NCBI GenBank assembly: GCA_024734555.1
Contig: JANPWX010000038.1
Coordinates: forward strand, 686,668 to 750,667
DNA: 64,000 nucleotides
Source: Trochalopteron elliotii
Lineage: Eukaryota; Chordata; Aves; Passeriformes; Leiothrichidae
Direction of reading: 5' to 3'
The notes beneath the pieces are model-generated. The model worked only from the letters and a program-made list of their open reading frames with translations, ran no database searches and was not told the DNA's origin. The first letter of the stretch is position 1. Each line of letters starts with the position of its first letter. The position numbers and the translations under genes were made by a program. Shown here one piece after another: positions 13,651 to 32,399 of the stretch.

Positions 13651-19610
<5,960 letters not shown>

Positions 19611-19650
<40 letters not shown>
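19611..19650. repeat. (GT)20 microsatellite
   Basis: A pure dinucleotide run of 40 bp, preceded by an interrupted GT-rich lead-in from about 19583. The overlapping frames with THTHTH or VCVCVC repeats are artefacts of this tract. Confidence 0.98.
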
Positions 19651-19651
<1 letters not shown>

Positions 19652-20872
19652 CAAGAAAGGCTGGAGAAAGTCTTCAGGAAGACTTACCACCATTGATCCT
19701 AAGGGGGCTGATTCTAATACTACGGAATATTGCGAATTATTAATATTTGCTGCGGCCAATGGGAATAAGTGTTTGTGAAGAAAGCAGTGAGAGGGAAAAA
19801 GAGAGAACATTTAGGAATATGAGAGCATGTTTTAAAAGTCCTTTTACCCCTGTCTTTTTGTGACTGCAGATACATAGCAAAACATGGAAGTTGATTCAGT
19901 AGAAACACCTAGGACTTTTTTCTCAATTCCAGTTTGTCCTCAGATTTCTATCAAAGCAGAATAAAAAACTATTACAATTTAGAGAATGCCAGTCCTTTTT
20001 ATCTGGATAACTGAGAGCCTCAGTGTCTGACAGTGAGGAGGAAGGAAATGTATGAAGATGTGCAGACACTTTAAATACAGAACAAAAATAAAATAATACA
20101 GAAGTGGGTGTTTGTGGTAGTCCTTACTGCATTATTCTCGTATTTATGACTTACTAACATTGACAGTTAAAACCATATTAAGAACAAGGAGAGACATAAT
20201 TCAAAGTCTTGAAACTTGTTGTCTGTACTAGATTGCCTTGTTAAGTAAGATTGAAAATGATGCTGTAGCTGTTCCATACATTGACCTAAACATTTTGTGT
20301 ACGCACGCACACACCCACACCCACACAAATGTGGACACACATATGTGAATGCATTATTAACTATGAAATCATTACAGGGCAGTAGCCTTTCTCAAGCTGT
20401 TTTGAGTGTGCCTTGCAAAGATAGTTAAATGTCACAGAATGAGATTTTAACTTTTACCTGTACTGGCTTTATGTGTGTAGTGAATAAACGGAGCCAAGTT
20501 ATGTTCCCTGGTTTGGAGGCTAATTAAGAGTATGTGCCTTACACCCGTACCTAAATTCTTTTATTCTTAACCTGAATAGGGAAAATCTAAACATGGAAGG
20601 TAGATGAACTCTATTTATTGTCTTGGTACTGTTCATTTTCTGATGTTGGTATAGACAACATGAGGAAGGAGCATGCCAGAGAAAGAGAAGATCAAATGCA
20701 AATTTGTCAGTCACGAAGTTCTGCGGTGTTCCAGGGGCCAAAATCGTGCAAACAGTTATTCTAATTCAGACAGTCTTGCAGATTCCTCAGAATTTTCTGT
20801 CCTGAGGTCTGTGGTATTATCTGAATAATCTATATTCCTTCTCTGTTACCTCTAATGCCTGCTTTTCTCCAG
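19651..20872. other. non-coding stretch, presumed intron
   Basis: Contains a short imperfect CA-rich patch near 20300-20340 and no other recognisable feature. Confidence 0.5.
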
Positions 20873-20896
20873 TACAGGCTTCTCCAGACTTTTAAG
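20873..20896 (+). CDS. candidate 24-nt microexon in the gene A intron
   Basis: A very strong pyrimidine tract (about 20835-20870, ending gcttttctccag) is followed by 24 nt and an aag|gtacgt donor. The length is a multiple of three. It is open in the phase that would join 16539-16646 to 24285-24423 without disturbing the frame, adding TGFSRLL plus two junction residues. Skipping it would also keep the frame, so it could be a cassette exon. A second AG five bases downstream would give 19 nt. No transcript evidence is available. Confidence 0.25.
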
Positions 20897-23800
20897 GTAC
20901 GTACATTACAAACCAACGTTTGTTAGAAGAAGCTTTTTCACAGCCACTTAAGGGCTTTTGGTGAAGGATTACAAAGTGCACCAATGGTGAAAGACCCTTT
21001 CAAGAGTAGACTGGAGACTTATTAAAAATACTGAAAGGTAGGGAGAATAAACCACAGGGCCAAAAGACACAAAATCCTCAGAAAGAACTGATGTCCCTTA
21101 ACAAAGGGATTATTAGATCCTCTGCAACAAAAATGGGAACTAAGCATCCAAATCCCTGACACTGCTGTGCAAATCTCAGTCAGAGAGGATATACAAGCCC
21201 CTAGGGAATGTGAGGTGACAGCTAAGCAAGACATTCCCCTAAAAAGACTGTAGAAAGTTGTTTATCCTGAAGTGGGGCAGAAAGATACCAGTTCTTCAAA
21301 TGTCTGACTTATACAGAAACTTCTACACTTCTAGCTTTCTGTATTTTTCTTGTGCACGAATCACCAGTCCCAGATTTTTAAAGTGATGTTTTCATCTAAT
21401 CACATTCTGTTTATGCATTGAATTTACACCTAGCATGTATATGTGCAAAATTAAAGCATTTGTTGAGGTGGAGCAAGGTTGCAACCCAGTTTTGCCTTTT
21501 GTTCTTCTCCATTTGGAGCTACACATGTATACAAGTCAGTGAATATTTTAGATGAAAACATAACCACTTTTGCAAATTTGGCTTATTATGTCCTATCAAA
21601 TTATTATGTATCATGTAAAAATATTTACAGATTTGTTACTGGTTACAAAGGCTGTGTTGTACTATGCTTGAGAAGGATTCCAATTAAATCTTTCAGAGCT
21701 CCAGCTGTGTAGTGCAAAGAGTGATGTGACATTAGGTACAAATGTAGGAACTGTCTGTGCAATGCAGTGCAGTGTCACTGCTGTATCTTGAACAGAAACT
21801 TAAGTTCCATTCAAACTACCTGATGAAAACAGACTACATTTTAAACCAGCACTGCTGGGCTGAGAAAATTGACTAAAAAGACAGATGCCATTGCTTGAGT
21901 AACTTCAGATTGGTTGCTTTATGTATAAAAACATTTTACACATGACATAATTAATGCACAATAATCTACAAATATGGGAGCTGTATTTAAAATGGGTAGG
22001 TTCTCATTTGGATAATTCAGCATAGTTTCCTCTGACTTTATGGATTGACTAAAGCCAGAACCTCTGTCTCAAACAAGGGGAAGCTGTGTCTTAGAAACTC
22101 TCTAGAGAAATTCAAATTGTAAAAAAGAAACGGATGTTTTACACTTCTTCATACTGATAGATCAAGCTGAGGACATTTATGAAGAAAAAAAACAACCCCA
22201 AAATTAAACAATGAGGAGAAAAAGAATTTTTAAAGTTGGTTTCTAGTTACTTTCAGTTTCTCTGAACATTTCAGTAAAGAATAAAAATTTCTAGGACTTA
22301 AAGACCAAGGTCAAGGGAAATGCTTGTACCCAAACTATAAAGAAATCCATCATTTCACCTAAAATAAACTAAATAAAACAACAATAATCATGCTTTCAAA
22401 CATTTCTTTCCCATTAAAAAGTTGTCATGATTATTTAAAAAATCTATTTTTTCCCTGAAAGTAAAAGACAGTATTCCCTGAAATCTCAAGGAGGGAAAAT
22501 TTTCATGTAGAAGAACTAACAAAAGTAGTAATTAAAAAATAAATATGTGACACACTCAATATAAGGTCTAGTCCAATTCTACTGGATGAAATAGCATTGC
22601 TCTTGATAGTAAAGATAGAAGGGGATTCTTGCCATCATGTCCATCCCGTAACTAGTACCACTTCATTGAATCTGAACCCTTCTAGATTCATGAGATTCAT
22701 GGTATGATGATCTGGTTATTGCTGTTTTCTAATTTTATGATTCTTCCACACTGCCCTAAAGAGAATTAACCCGCACATCCTCCCCTGCCCTGAATATCCT
22801 TTCACTTGATGCTGTAGCATATGATATAAAGTATATGTTAGAAAGTTTATGAAAGACGGTTTTTATTAAATAATCTCTTTTCCCCTAAGTGGAAACCAGT
22901 GCACAAATACTTTAGTTCATGGGGCAACTTTTGCCTTCTCTCTGTTAAATGCCTCTCTGGATCATAGGTGGTGCTAAACTATACGCGGGGTTCATAAAGC
23001 AGTCAAATTTCAAGTCTCTAGAAATGATTTTTGTAACTGTTCCTTTGAGAACAGATCCAAAAATCGAGAGCTAGATGAACAGGAACAGAGTTGGCTTCCG
23101 GTGTGTAGTAAAACCACTGAAAAAACAATGCTGCTGTGAGAGAAATGGTTTCCTGGGTAGAATTATCTGGTTTTCCTCCTACAGTCATCTAAAGCCTTCT
23201 GAAAGTATAGTCTTTTAAAGCAGAGGATTTACACCATGCACAAGTCATTACATTTGCATCTTGTTTCACAGAATTTCTCTTTAGAACCAGCAGGCTTTGG
23301 AAGTTAAATGATTCAAAGTAGTTTTGTGTGAAGTAGTTGTTAGTATAGTGACCATGCTTTTAATATGATCACTTTGATGTGCACAGTAAATAATCATGTC
23401 TTAAACTGCTCTATTTCTTTCTAAACATCTCTAAATAGTATCTATATATTTTTGTATGCATAGCAACTAAACCCTTTCAAATATATTTATGCATTATGCT
23501 GAGTGGATTGATCATATAGAAGCATTTTGATATGGGAAAATAGGTACAATAGAGCAATTATCATAACCCAAGTAAAGTTCATATTTTTCAGACTAGATTC
23601 TTTTTCCTCTTGCTCCTTTCAGAAATACACATTTTAAAAAATTGGTTTCCTTTGGTTTGTTTGTTATTTCATTCCTAATGCTTCTCATCTGCCATCTAGT
23701 AAAGGTCATAGAAATATTAATGTACTTCCAAAGCAAGAGGACCAAAAAGCTTTGCTTTCAACATATCTTAGAGTATGGGGATGCAAATTGCAAAAAATCA

Positions 23801-24284
23801 GTGGCCTGTATCTTCTCACAGAATTATTTAGTAATGAATATACCAAGTGAAAGGGAAATGTCTGTTGGGTAAACAATACACATAAACAACTTCATGGTAG
23901 GAAAATTATATAAGAGGCAGTGGTGATCCTAGCTTGAAATCTTGAAAATGACTGGAGAAAATAAGGTACTTATAAAGAAGTCAGAAACCAAAAGCATTTA
24001 ATAACTGGAAACTTTGGTTTGTTTTCATGCAGATGAAAGTTTCTCTCATTTGATAAAATGCAATTAAAACCAGAAAAACATCGAAAAACATCATGGACAA
24101 GTAGAGATTTTTTTTTTTTTGCTTTCGTAAACTGAGAGACTAAGTACGATTTGCTTGGTGAAGTCTGGCAAAGAGAGGAGAAAAAAAATGTATAATTGAG
24201 GCATTCCCCTTCACTGGTGGCTAAAATCTCCTTGTTTCAGGTGTCAGCATCTCTTAGCCCTTGCTGTCTTTTCTTCCACTCCAG
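20897..24284. other. non-coding stretch, presumed intron
   Basis: AT-rich with no recognised repeat family. Several A-rich and T-rich runs occur (near 22180 and 24105). Short frames at 21479-21712 and 23642-23872 have no splice context. Confidence 0.5.
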
Positions 24285-24423
24285 CAATGTGGGACTCAAG
24301 AGGCCTGACTTACACTTTAGAACAGGACTCTATGTCTTCCCCAGTGTGCAGGAATATGAAGCAGCCCTACAAAGTATGTATCGAGCCATCCCAGAGGAGA
24401 TTGTTCCCGAAACACTGACCTGA
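24285..24423 (+). CDS. probable terminal coding exon, gene A
   Basis: The acceptor (tcttttcttccactccag) is strong. The first base completes a codon begun in the previous exon, exactly the phase left by 16539-16646. The frame then encodes 45 residues and stops at TGA (24421-24423). It starts NVGLKRPDLHFRTGLY, with FPSVQEYEAALQSMYRAIPEE in the middle split here as FPSVQEYEAAL and QSMYRAIPEE, and ends EIVPETLT. Composition (Tyr, Glu, Pro, Arg, few Ser/Leu runs) looks protein-like, but the family is not recognised. An alternative donor (caaa|gtatgt after 24373) could make this an internal exon, and a second frame is also open, so the C-terminus is uncertain. Confidence 0.45.
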
Positions 24424-27038
24424 GCACTGAGGCAGGATGGCTCCTTATCACCTCCTGCATGTCCATTTGCACTTAGAACATGTAATTGCTGGCTTTGCAG
24501 TAAGGACTTAGGACACCTCTTCTCGTGCCACTGTGTGACATTTAATGGCAGTAAGTCTGTGCCTCATGTCTTCTCTGAAAAACACCAGCTCTGACAGCAT
24601 CCCTAGAAAATACTCTGTAAAGGCTGAGAAGGGAAATAAGTGCCCAAATCATCCCTCATTTACAAAATGTGACTTTAATTGGGGTTTCTCAGAGAAATAG
24701 GAAGCAAGCCTAAGTGTAGTTGCTCATGGAACCAGACAAAACCATTGCAGCTGCTTTGCGCTCATTACTTGGTCTAGAAATGAGCATACCTAGTAAGTTT
24801 ATCACATATAGGCCCAAAAAGTCAAAGGTCTTTAGGCATCCATATTCCACTGACTGGTAGTTTTGTTTGCCTGCAAGGGCAACTTCAGAGCATTACTAAT
24901 TCAGCAGTTGGTGACACTGGAGTGTTGTAAGCGGTGCTCCTGCTTATACTGCAAGCCTCTGGTAGTATCTGTCTTATATACAGACAATTCATGGACATTA
25001 AAAAGACAATAATCAGGTTCCATCTTTAGATAAAAGGCATTGTATGGCTCCTTGTTGTCATCCTATATGAAACAAATCTATATACGTAAATTACATGTGC
25101 ACTCATTATCTTAGGATTTTGTCATGAGCTCCAGCATTCTCAGAATTGGAATAAATGATGAATGTGTCTCAGCTCATTGCTGGCTCTCAGTTTTAGAATA
25201 GCTCACACCTTGCTGAATCCTGTAGTGTAAACCTTCTCATTGATTTTATGACCTCTAAACCCTCCTCAGAGCACTTGCTCTACATCACATAAGCTAGTTA
25301 ACTGTTTTGTTGCTAGTATGAAGTCTAACATTCAAATATTGCAGTTATTCAATAAAGTAAGAGTGCATTTATTAAATCAATGAATTTCCTTCAACAAGGA
25401 GTTTCCATGAGTATTCAGTGAGTCCACTTCTTTTAGGTTAAAAAAATTGTTATTAGACTTTCTCAAAAACTGAACCAAATTTCTTACAGGACCTTTATAT
25501 TTTTGAACAAAGAATGTCCAGAGTATTCTTCATGAAGTAAAGGTAAAGCTCTCAGCTGAAAAAAAAAACTCGTTACAGCTTTCTGTCATGTTCAGTTCAC
25601 CAGTGACAGCCAGTCAATTCAGGATAAAAAGCCTACCCAAGATCAGAATGAAGTCATGTCCAGTTAACCAGGTACAGACCAAATTTCCAATTTACCTACA
25701 TCATGCTCTCAGCTCTCTTAACTTTTGTCTGCTACACACACACTTGTATGGGATAAGAGAGCCTTGCTTTGTAAAAAAATAAGAAAATCAAGGAGGAAAA
25801 GGGATAGACAAAACTTAAGTGGTCCTACTATTATTTTATTGAAATTAAAATGTAAGCTAGTTTCTTTTTCTGCAGCTACAAGTTGCTCTTGCTATTTCTC
25901 TGCCTAATTCTAGCCCTAACCTGAAGAGCTATTACTGTGAAATCTCATAGAACTTTCTAGGCTCATTTACATTTTTTTTTCTGACAGCCTTGCATGGAAC
26001 AATTAAATAATTTGGGTAAGCAGTCACCCCAATCAAAATATTTTCCAGTTAATTAACAGATCAGATATCAGTGAAGAAAAGCATATAATTGTATTAGCCA
26101 CTATCAGTTTGAAAGAGTAACTATGCTAGTATGTACACATCTCAAATAATGACACAGCCAGCAGGCTTTAGATGAAATTAATTTACATTTAAAAAAATTA
26201 AAGAATAAAGGAGAAATGATTGAAATTACTGAAGATTTTGTAGAAGGCAAGCCACAACAAAAATGCAAGTGATTAAAAAGAAAAACTTTAATGATAGTGT
26301 CCAATGATTTCAGTGCTATGTAAATCAGGCTGCAGCTTTCCAATGGCTAAAAATTCAGTGCATGGAAGGCAATATATGCCTAAACCAGAAATCAGATGGG
26401 ATTTAATTATTCAAATTAGAAATTGAGGTTAATTCTCCTCCCCACAATGTACATCAAGCTGCACAACTGCCAGTACATCCTGAGGCTGCCCCTTTGGCCT
26501 GAAAGTTGCCTAAACACTGAGGCTGTGACCATACTGGTGAATTAAAATATCTCAAGAGCCATTTGATGGCACTTGGGTCACGGAATAGCCAACATCCATG
26601 CTGTTGACAAGACTCCAAAACAAGAGCGCCACAGATAAGAAGAATTGATAGTTTCTGCGTATTTTAAAATTTATGTCTGAGACATTTTTGGATGTGTGAA
26701 GAAGAGTGCTCTTCAGCATGGAGCAAAAATATGCAGAACACCAGGCTAAAAATCTAATATTAATCTAAAGCTATTTCTGCTGTATAGCCAGGAAGAGTTT
26801 CCAGTGGTGTTTAGTTAGCACATATAGACAAAATGGCAGAAATTCTCTTCAGAGCTTGCATAGTTACCTGATAATGTACATACATAAGCCAGATGAAGTT
26901 CCAGAAATGAACAGCAATAAAAAAAAAGTTTCCCCAAACTGTCTGTCCACTGAGAGTTAGGATATGTCATTGGGAAGAAGAAATATGGATAGAACTCACA
27001 ACTGTGATGGGAATAAGATGTCCATAGGCCTCAGAAAA
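24424..27038. other. 3' UTR (if gene A ends here) and non-coding sequence
   Basis: If 24285-24423 is the last exon, the first part is 3' UTR. The first clear aataaa-type hexamers downstream are in 'ttcaataaagtaag' near 25350. Otherwise the sequence is plain AT-rich DNA with no recognised repeat. Confidence 0.4.
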
Positions 27039-27460
27039 GAATCATGGCATCATAAACAAAAAACTAATTTGGAGAGGAGCTCTGGAGGTCATCTGTATAA
27101 ACTCCAAATTCACAATGAGACCTATGGTGAAGACAAAGCATTTTGCTCAGTGCCTTGCCCATCTGGATTAGGAAACTTCTCCAAGATTGGAGGCTCCACA
27201 ACCTCTCTGGGCAGCATGTTCCAACGCTTCCCAACTCTCCTTTTGAGCTCATTTTCCTTGTAGAGCCTTTGTTCCTGTTTGTGACCATTGCCTCCTGTCA
27301 CTTGGTATTGAATCTCACAGAAACATCTGGTGTTGTCTAATCTGTAACTACACCTTCCCATCAGGGTAAATTAACCTAATTCCCAATTCCTTAGGTGATG
27401 TGATCCAGACCCAGAACCATCTCTGTGGCCTTCCTCTGGACACATCTGTTTATCAGTAGT
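27039..27460 (-). mobile_element. old CR1 LINE fragment, minus orientation
   Basis: Read on the plus strand it shows the reverse complement of CR1 landmarks: 'gctctggaggtcatctgtat' near the left end, 'acctctctgggcagcatgtt', 'attgcctcctgtcacttggt', and 'ggccttcctctggacacatc' at the right end. It is more diverged than the other copies and has no clean terminal repeat. The overlapping short frames on both strands are relics of the element. Confidence 0.8.
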
Positions 27461-28429
27461 CACCACCCCCTATCTCCAGGCATCATATTGTTTATCCAGC
27501 CTACTTGGATCCTTTAAGCCAGGAGACTGATGAACTTCCATGCCACATAAAGGAGATATGAGAAGAGGGAGGAAAGAAGTGAAAGTGGTTTCCTAGATTC
27601 TTTTTTATTAGAAAGACATCTTGTAGGGGTTTTTTTGTTGTTGTTGTAAAGGCTATACTCTTAGTAAAAATAATAGGGTTTTATACAGACACAGTAAATC
27701 TGATAATACACATATATGTCTGTGTGTGTCTATTTATGTATAGATATGTATGTGTGTATCTTAAATGCCTGGGTTAAAGTGGCTACACACCAAGTGCTTC
27801 AGACAGCCCAGCTTCAGGTTTACACCTGCACCTGCCATTCCTGCCTCTCTTTAGGCACCCTTCCTCACACTCCTTTTGTTTAAATTAGGGATGTGGCTTT
27901 CCCTCTGAGAGGAGGCTACCTCAAAATTTGACCTTCCACTACCTCCAAGGCACTTGGTCTCTTTTTCTGTTTTGGCCCCAAGTGACTGCTCATTTTAAGA
28001 GAATTTACTTACACAGTGACTTTTGCACTGCTCTGAGAGCAATATGGTACTTCACAACCCTAAACTTTTCTTAGAGGCAATTTTGTAGCGTGGATGAGTT
28101 TTTTAGCACAGACAGGGTGTCAGTTGACTTGCAACAACTAACCTGCCTCCATATAACACTTGCTGGCAGAGTGCTATGAATTCCTTTATATCAGCTACTC
28201 CTCACTCTAATTTACCTTTCAAGTGGGCTAATGAAATGCATTACTACAGTCCATCTGTCTTTAAAAATAAAAAACCAACTCACTACCCCAATTCTGCAGT
28301 ACAGAATAGCAGAGAAAAAGAATCTAATATGACAGAGACAGGCTCCCATCATATTTGTAAAACTTTCCTAGGAAGGAAATCCCGTCACTTTTCAAAAGTT
28401 CCTCGTCTATCCAGACATTTCATTTAGAC
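27461..28429. other. non-coding stretch with TA/TG-rich patch
   Basis: A mixed TATG/TGTG patch lies around 27705-27765. No gene recognised; the frame at 28176-28427 has no support. Confidence 0.5.
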
Positions 28430-29340
28430 CTGTGTTTTTGTGTATAATAAATTGCTTCTAGTTGACTGAAAATCATTTTTAGCTCTTATCTCTGTGATCG
28501 GTTACCCCTGCTGTTCTTTAATGGCCTTCACCTCATTATGCAACTAGTCATTAAAAGCTTAGTATCCAGTACAATGGTAGCTTATGTAAAGTGATCTATG
28601 AGAGCTTTATATAGGCTTACCAGCCGCAGCCTTAATTTTACTCATTCGTCTTAATTTTTTGTAATCATTTTTTGTAAAAAGGGTATAATGTCAGGCATGC
28701 TTCCCTGCGACTGACAGATCCAATCTAGCAGATAATTACCATAAGGAAATTGATGTTTTAGTGTGCAGGGGAGAATTTAATTTACTCAGACATCCTACAG
28801 TACAATACATTCCAAAAGATATGAGGATTTAAGTTTTTAAGAAATTAAATTTCACTATTTAACATGATTACTTATGTTGAACATCATTAACTAGCTTTTT
28901 TTTAACTGTTTGATATAATTACAAGAGCAGTTATGTGGTATAAAATCCAAAGTCGTCTTTAAATAAGGGTTAAGGATCCATGAAGTACAGAAAAGAAGGT
29001 TGCATTCTTTCTCTCTCCCTCTCCAAGACCAGCCTTCCAGCAGTAGCATTAAAAAAATCTATAGAGATTAACTGAGCCAATGTATGAACTATAGAGCTTT
29101 TTCCAATGATGTTTTAATAGATACTTTATTATCAGCTCATTCCACCTCAACTCCAGCAGTCAGGAAACTCTTTAGTCATATTCACAAATACAAATTGCTT
29201 ATAATGTTTCAAAATGATAGAACCATGAAAGAGTTGTGGATATCCCAATTAAATGAGGTGATTAATTTATGTTTAATTTGAGGCATTTGATTACTTTAAT
29301 TGAAACTCGTGTGATTTAGAATTAGATTAATTTAATCTCT
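28430..29340. promoter_or_regulatory. AT-rich, homeodomain-word-dense block (candidate enhancer)
   Basis: The block has a texture typical of vertebrate conserved non-coding elements: it lacks repeats and microsatellites and is dense in TAAT/ATTA words. Examples are 'cattatgcaactagtcatta' (about 28534-28553), 'gtaatcattttttgtaa' (about 28661), 'gcagataattaccataagg' (about 28729) and 'ttgattactttaattgaaac' (about 29288). The last part contains further attaatttaatct-type words. The idea of enhancer function is inference from composition and motif density; no conservation data are available. Confidence 0.35.
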
Positions 29341-31546
29341 ATAAAACTGTTTACTCTTTATGAGAAAGCACAATTTCTAACATACAGCATGTGTACCTTG
29401 CAAGCAGAACACACAAAGCACAACCAGGAAGACCCAAAAGGTTGAGTCTTTTGAATAATATTTTTTTTTCATCTTGAAAAGCCTTCTCATATGAAGTCCA
29501 GAAGGTTTTCTTGTTCACTAACCTTTCATATTAGTAATACTTGAATCGGACAATTAGAGCAATGGAATTTTATAAGCCTTCTCTTTTTCTTATTTGTTTG
29601 TTTGAAGTTTTGCTAAATATTTTAAGACAACTTTTCTGTGTTTCATTTTGTCATGAGGTCTTACATTCAGACAACAAAAAATTCAAAACGGTCAAGACTG
29701 TGTGACAAATACTTGTAAGATGCCAGATGTGTCAATAGAATTTGAATAGCATATGCACAACTGTTGTACGAACAGAGCTAATGCTAATTTAAAATACTCT
29801 CTTATGACACCCTTTTCATTCTGGATTGAAGTGCCCTCTCCAAAGAGAGGAAGCTCCTATCACGTGATGTTCTAGGAATTATGCTGATCAGAACCTTGAC
29901 TGACATCCTACTAGGGGCACAGTCACGACAAGGGATCTTTTCCTCCTCCTGAAACTGGAGAAAACTCATGGGCTCCTAACCACCCTTGGTCTGATGGCAT
30001 GGTACAGAGAACTTCTGTTCAGATAGCATTTTGTCTTATTTTTTATTATTTAAATAAAAGACACTAAAACCAAAGAAGGAATTATTTTAGTATGGATAGA
30101 GTAAGATCAACAGTTGGTGCTTCAGATAATCTACTTGAATACTTGAAAACAACTTCTGTCTCTTCTTGAGACAGCTTTGTCAAAGGCATGCTTTTCATCT
30201 TTGCAGAAGGGAAGCTAAGAAACTGAAAATAGAAGGAGGGAATTATGTGACTCAGTATTATTTCTAAAATTAAATGTAAAACTGTGCCATTTTTAGTTAC
30301 AACCAGAGATACGCAATGTAAAATGGAAAGAGCATAATGTCAGTAATGACATCAGTCCTAACTTCAAATTAGTTGTTTTTAAGAAGAACTGTCCTCATAA
30401 GAATGCCACAGAATGCAGAGAAGAGCCAGTCAATAACACCAGAAACACAACGGATATGATGACTCTGAAGGGACTGCATGTCACTGACGTCAGCATCTCT
30501 CCAGGTCATGGCTTACCTGGGGGAGACAGCAAGGAAGCAAGAGGGAGCAGCAGTGGCTATGGCAGACAATGCCTGCTGGCATGCTGTCTTGAGCAATTTC
30601 TTTTCCAAGTGATTGGATGCACTGACAACATGAAATGTTTTCTCGGTTTGTTACCATGATCAAGTTTCTGCTAGCAAAATCCTTCTACAGAATTTCTTAG
30701 TAAATTTAAATGGGATAACAATAGTTTAAAAGGAATTATTTCACTTTCTGAAACTTGCCAAAGATTCACCAGCTTGTATAAAAATTCCTTCCTCTGCGAA
30801 AAGAAGAAAAAGGCCTTGCCTGGTAGATATTTGCCTGAGCCTGGCTTGTCTGTGATTAAGACAGGGCCTTGGCATCTGAGGAGATGAGCAGCTGGGGCAG
30901 CAACATTTATCATCTGTGCCAACACAACAAGGCCTTCCTCCCAAAGGTGCTTGCAGCCTTTAAGAGTCCTAAAACTTTCAAAATAAGTAGAGGAGAAATC
31001 ATAAAATTCAATGAGCCCTCAGTCAGTGACTCTAACAGTACTTTCTGAACCATTGCCTACCTTAAGCAGTCTAGACAGGAACTCTTCTGGTGCATGACAG
31101 ATATCCCAGCTGTGCCTTTGCCAGGCACTGCATCTCCTCTCTTCAAAAAACCTGATTCTCAGTAGGCACCCTGAAAACTTACATATACCGTATCTGTATG
31201 GAGAACAGTGCACGCTTGTACATAATAATGCCCATTTTTATTAGATGTATGTATAAACATGTATATAAAAGGATACATAGTGTCAAAAATATGTACTTTG
31301 TACACTATATATATGCAAAAGCATATAAACCCACATTTCACCTGTTTACTAAAGCATGCAGATGCATGGTTCTGTCATGTCCAACCCAGCAGCCTTTGAG
31401 CATAGGTAATATTCTGCTCTTTTACAAGACTCTTTTTATAATAATTTTTTTACACCGTCCCTAGAGCTGTGAAAAAGCAGTGAATTTTTCTTTTTCTGTT
31501 TTGGGGTGAGGTTTGTTTGGATTTTTTACACAGAGAAGTGTGTTTT
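29341..31546. other. non-coding stretch, nothing firm
   Basis: One acceptor-like site at about 30206 (ttttcatctttgcag) is followed by a short frame (REAKKLKIEGGNYVTQ then a stop), not called. A TATA-like word (gtatataaaagg) lies near 31262 with no associated gene. Confidence 0.4.
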
Positions 31547-31596
31547 CCTTTTCTCTTTTCCTTTTCCTTTCTCTTTCCTTTCCTCTTCTCTTTCAC
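31547..31596. repeat. pyrimidine-only low-complexity tract
   Basis: Irregular CTTTT/CCTTT units give about 50 bp of nearly pure pyrimidine on the plus strand. The overlapping frames rich in Phe and Ser are artefacts. Confidence 0.85.
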
Positions 31597-32399
31597 ATTA
31601 TTCTCAGAAGACAGTTTTACCTCATAATTCCAAAAAATTGTGGCTTCATGCAGAGGTCAGGCATGGAAATTTTTACCCTGAAGGGTAAAATTTGCACAAA
31701 TATTTTAGGTGGGTGACCAAGAAAAGTGGGTTAGAGTGGAAATTATTGCACAACATGGACAGAGACACGTAGGGGGATACCGCTTCTGTCACAGACTAGT
31801 TTATTAATGAGAGCATGTAGCAGCGTTTGCCGTATCCTCCTGGCATCTAGAAAATACCCTAACTTCCATTGAGACATCATCAGAGACCATTTTTAAACTT
31901 GTAAGTGCTCTTGTCTTTTTTTCCTTCCTTTTTATTTGTTTTTGTTTTTCTTAAAGAATAAGCAGTTTAATGTCACTGTTTTCAGTCAGAGAAGGAAAGA
32001 TGACATCCCCTACACCTGTGTAGATCTGGGACCAGACCACCAGAGATTTCCCTGGGAGATCTTAGCCTCACCTCTCTGTTGGAGGTCTTTGAAGACATGG
32101 TGTCTTTAGAAGACATCAGGATATAGTTCACAAAACAATCTCACAAAATAAAAACATGTGGCCTAGGATAGTCTTTGGCTAAAGCTGCATGTGACTGAGC
32201 CTGTCACTGCACATTGCAGGCAGCCACGAACATGTCTGGAGGGAGCACTATTTTACACGGCAAATTAATTTTAAATGGAGATTTGGAAACTATGAGAGAG
32301 TTACCTCTCACTCAGGAGAGAAGGGCAGACAGCATCTCATCATCTTGCTTCTTTATAAGAAGACAACAAATATGCTTGCTGTGGGATAAACTCATGGAA

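Noticed and set aside
30206..30270. Acceptor followed by a short Lys-rich frame and stop
   Set aside because: Only 19 codons and no phase-matched partner; too weak to call an exon.
31255..31275. TATA-box-like word (tataaaagg)
   Set aside because: Lies in an AT-rich low-complexity patch with no gene or initiator context.
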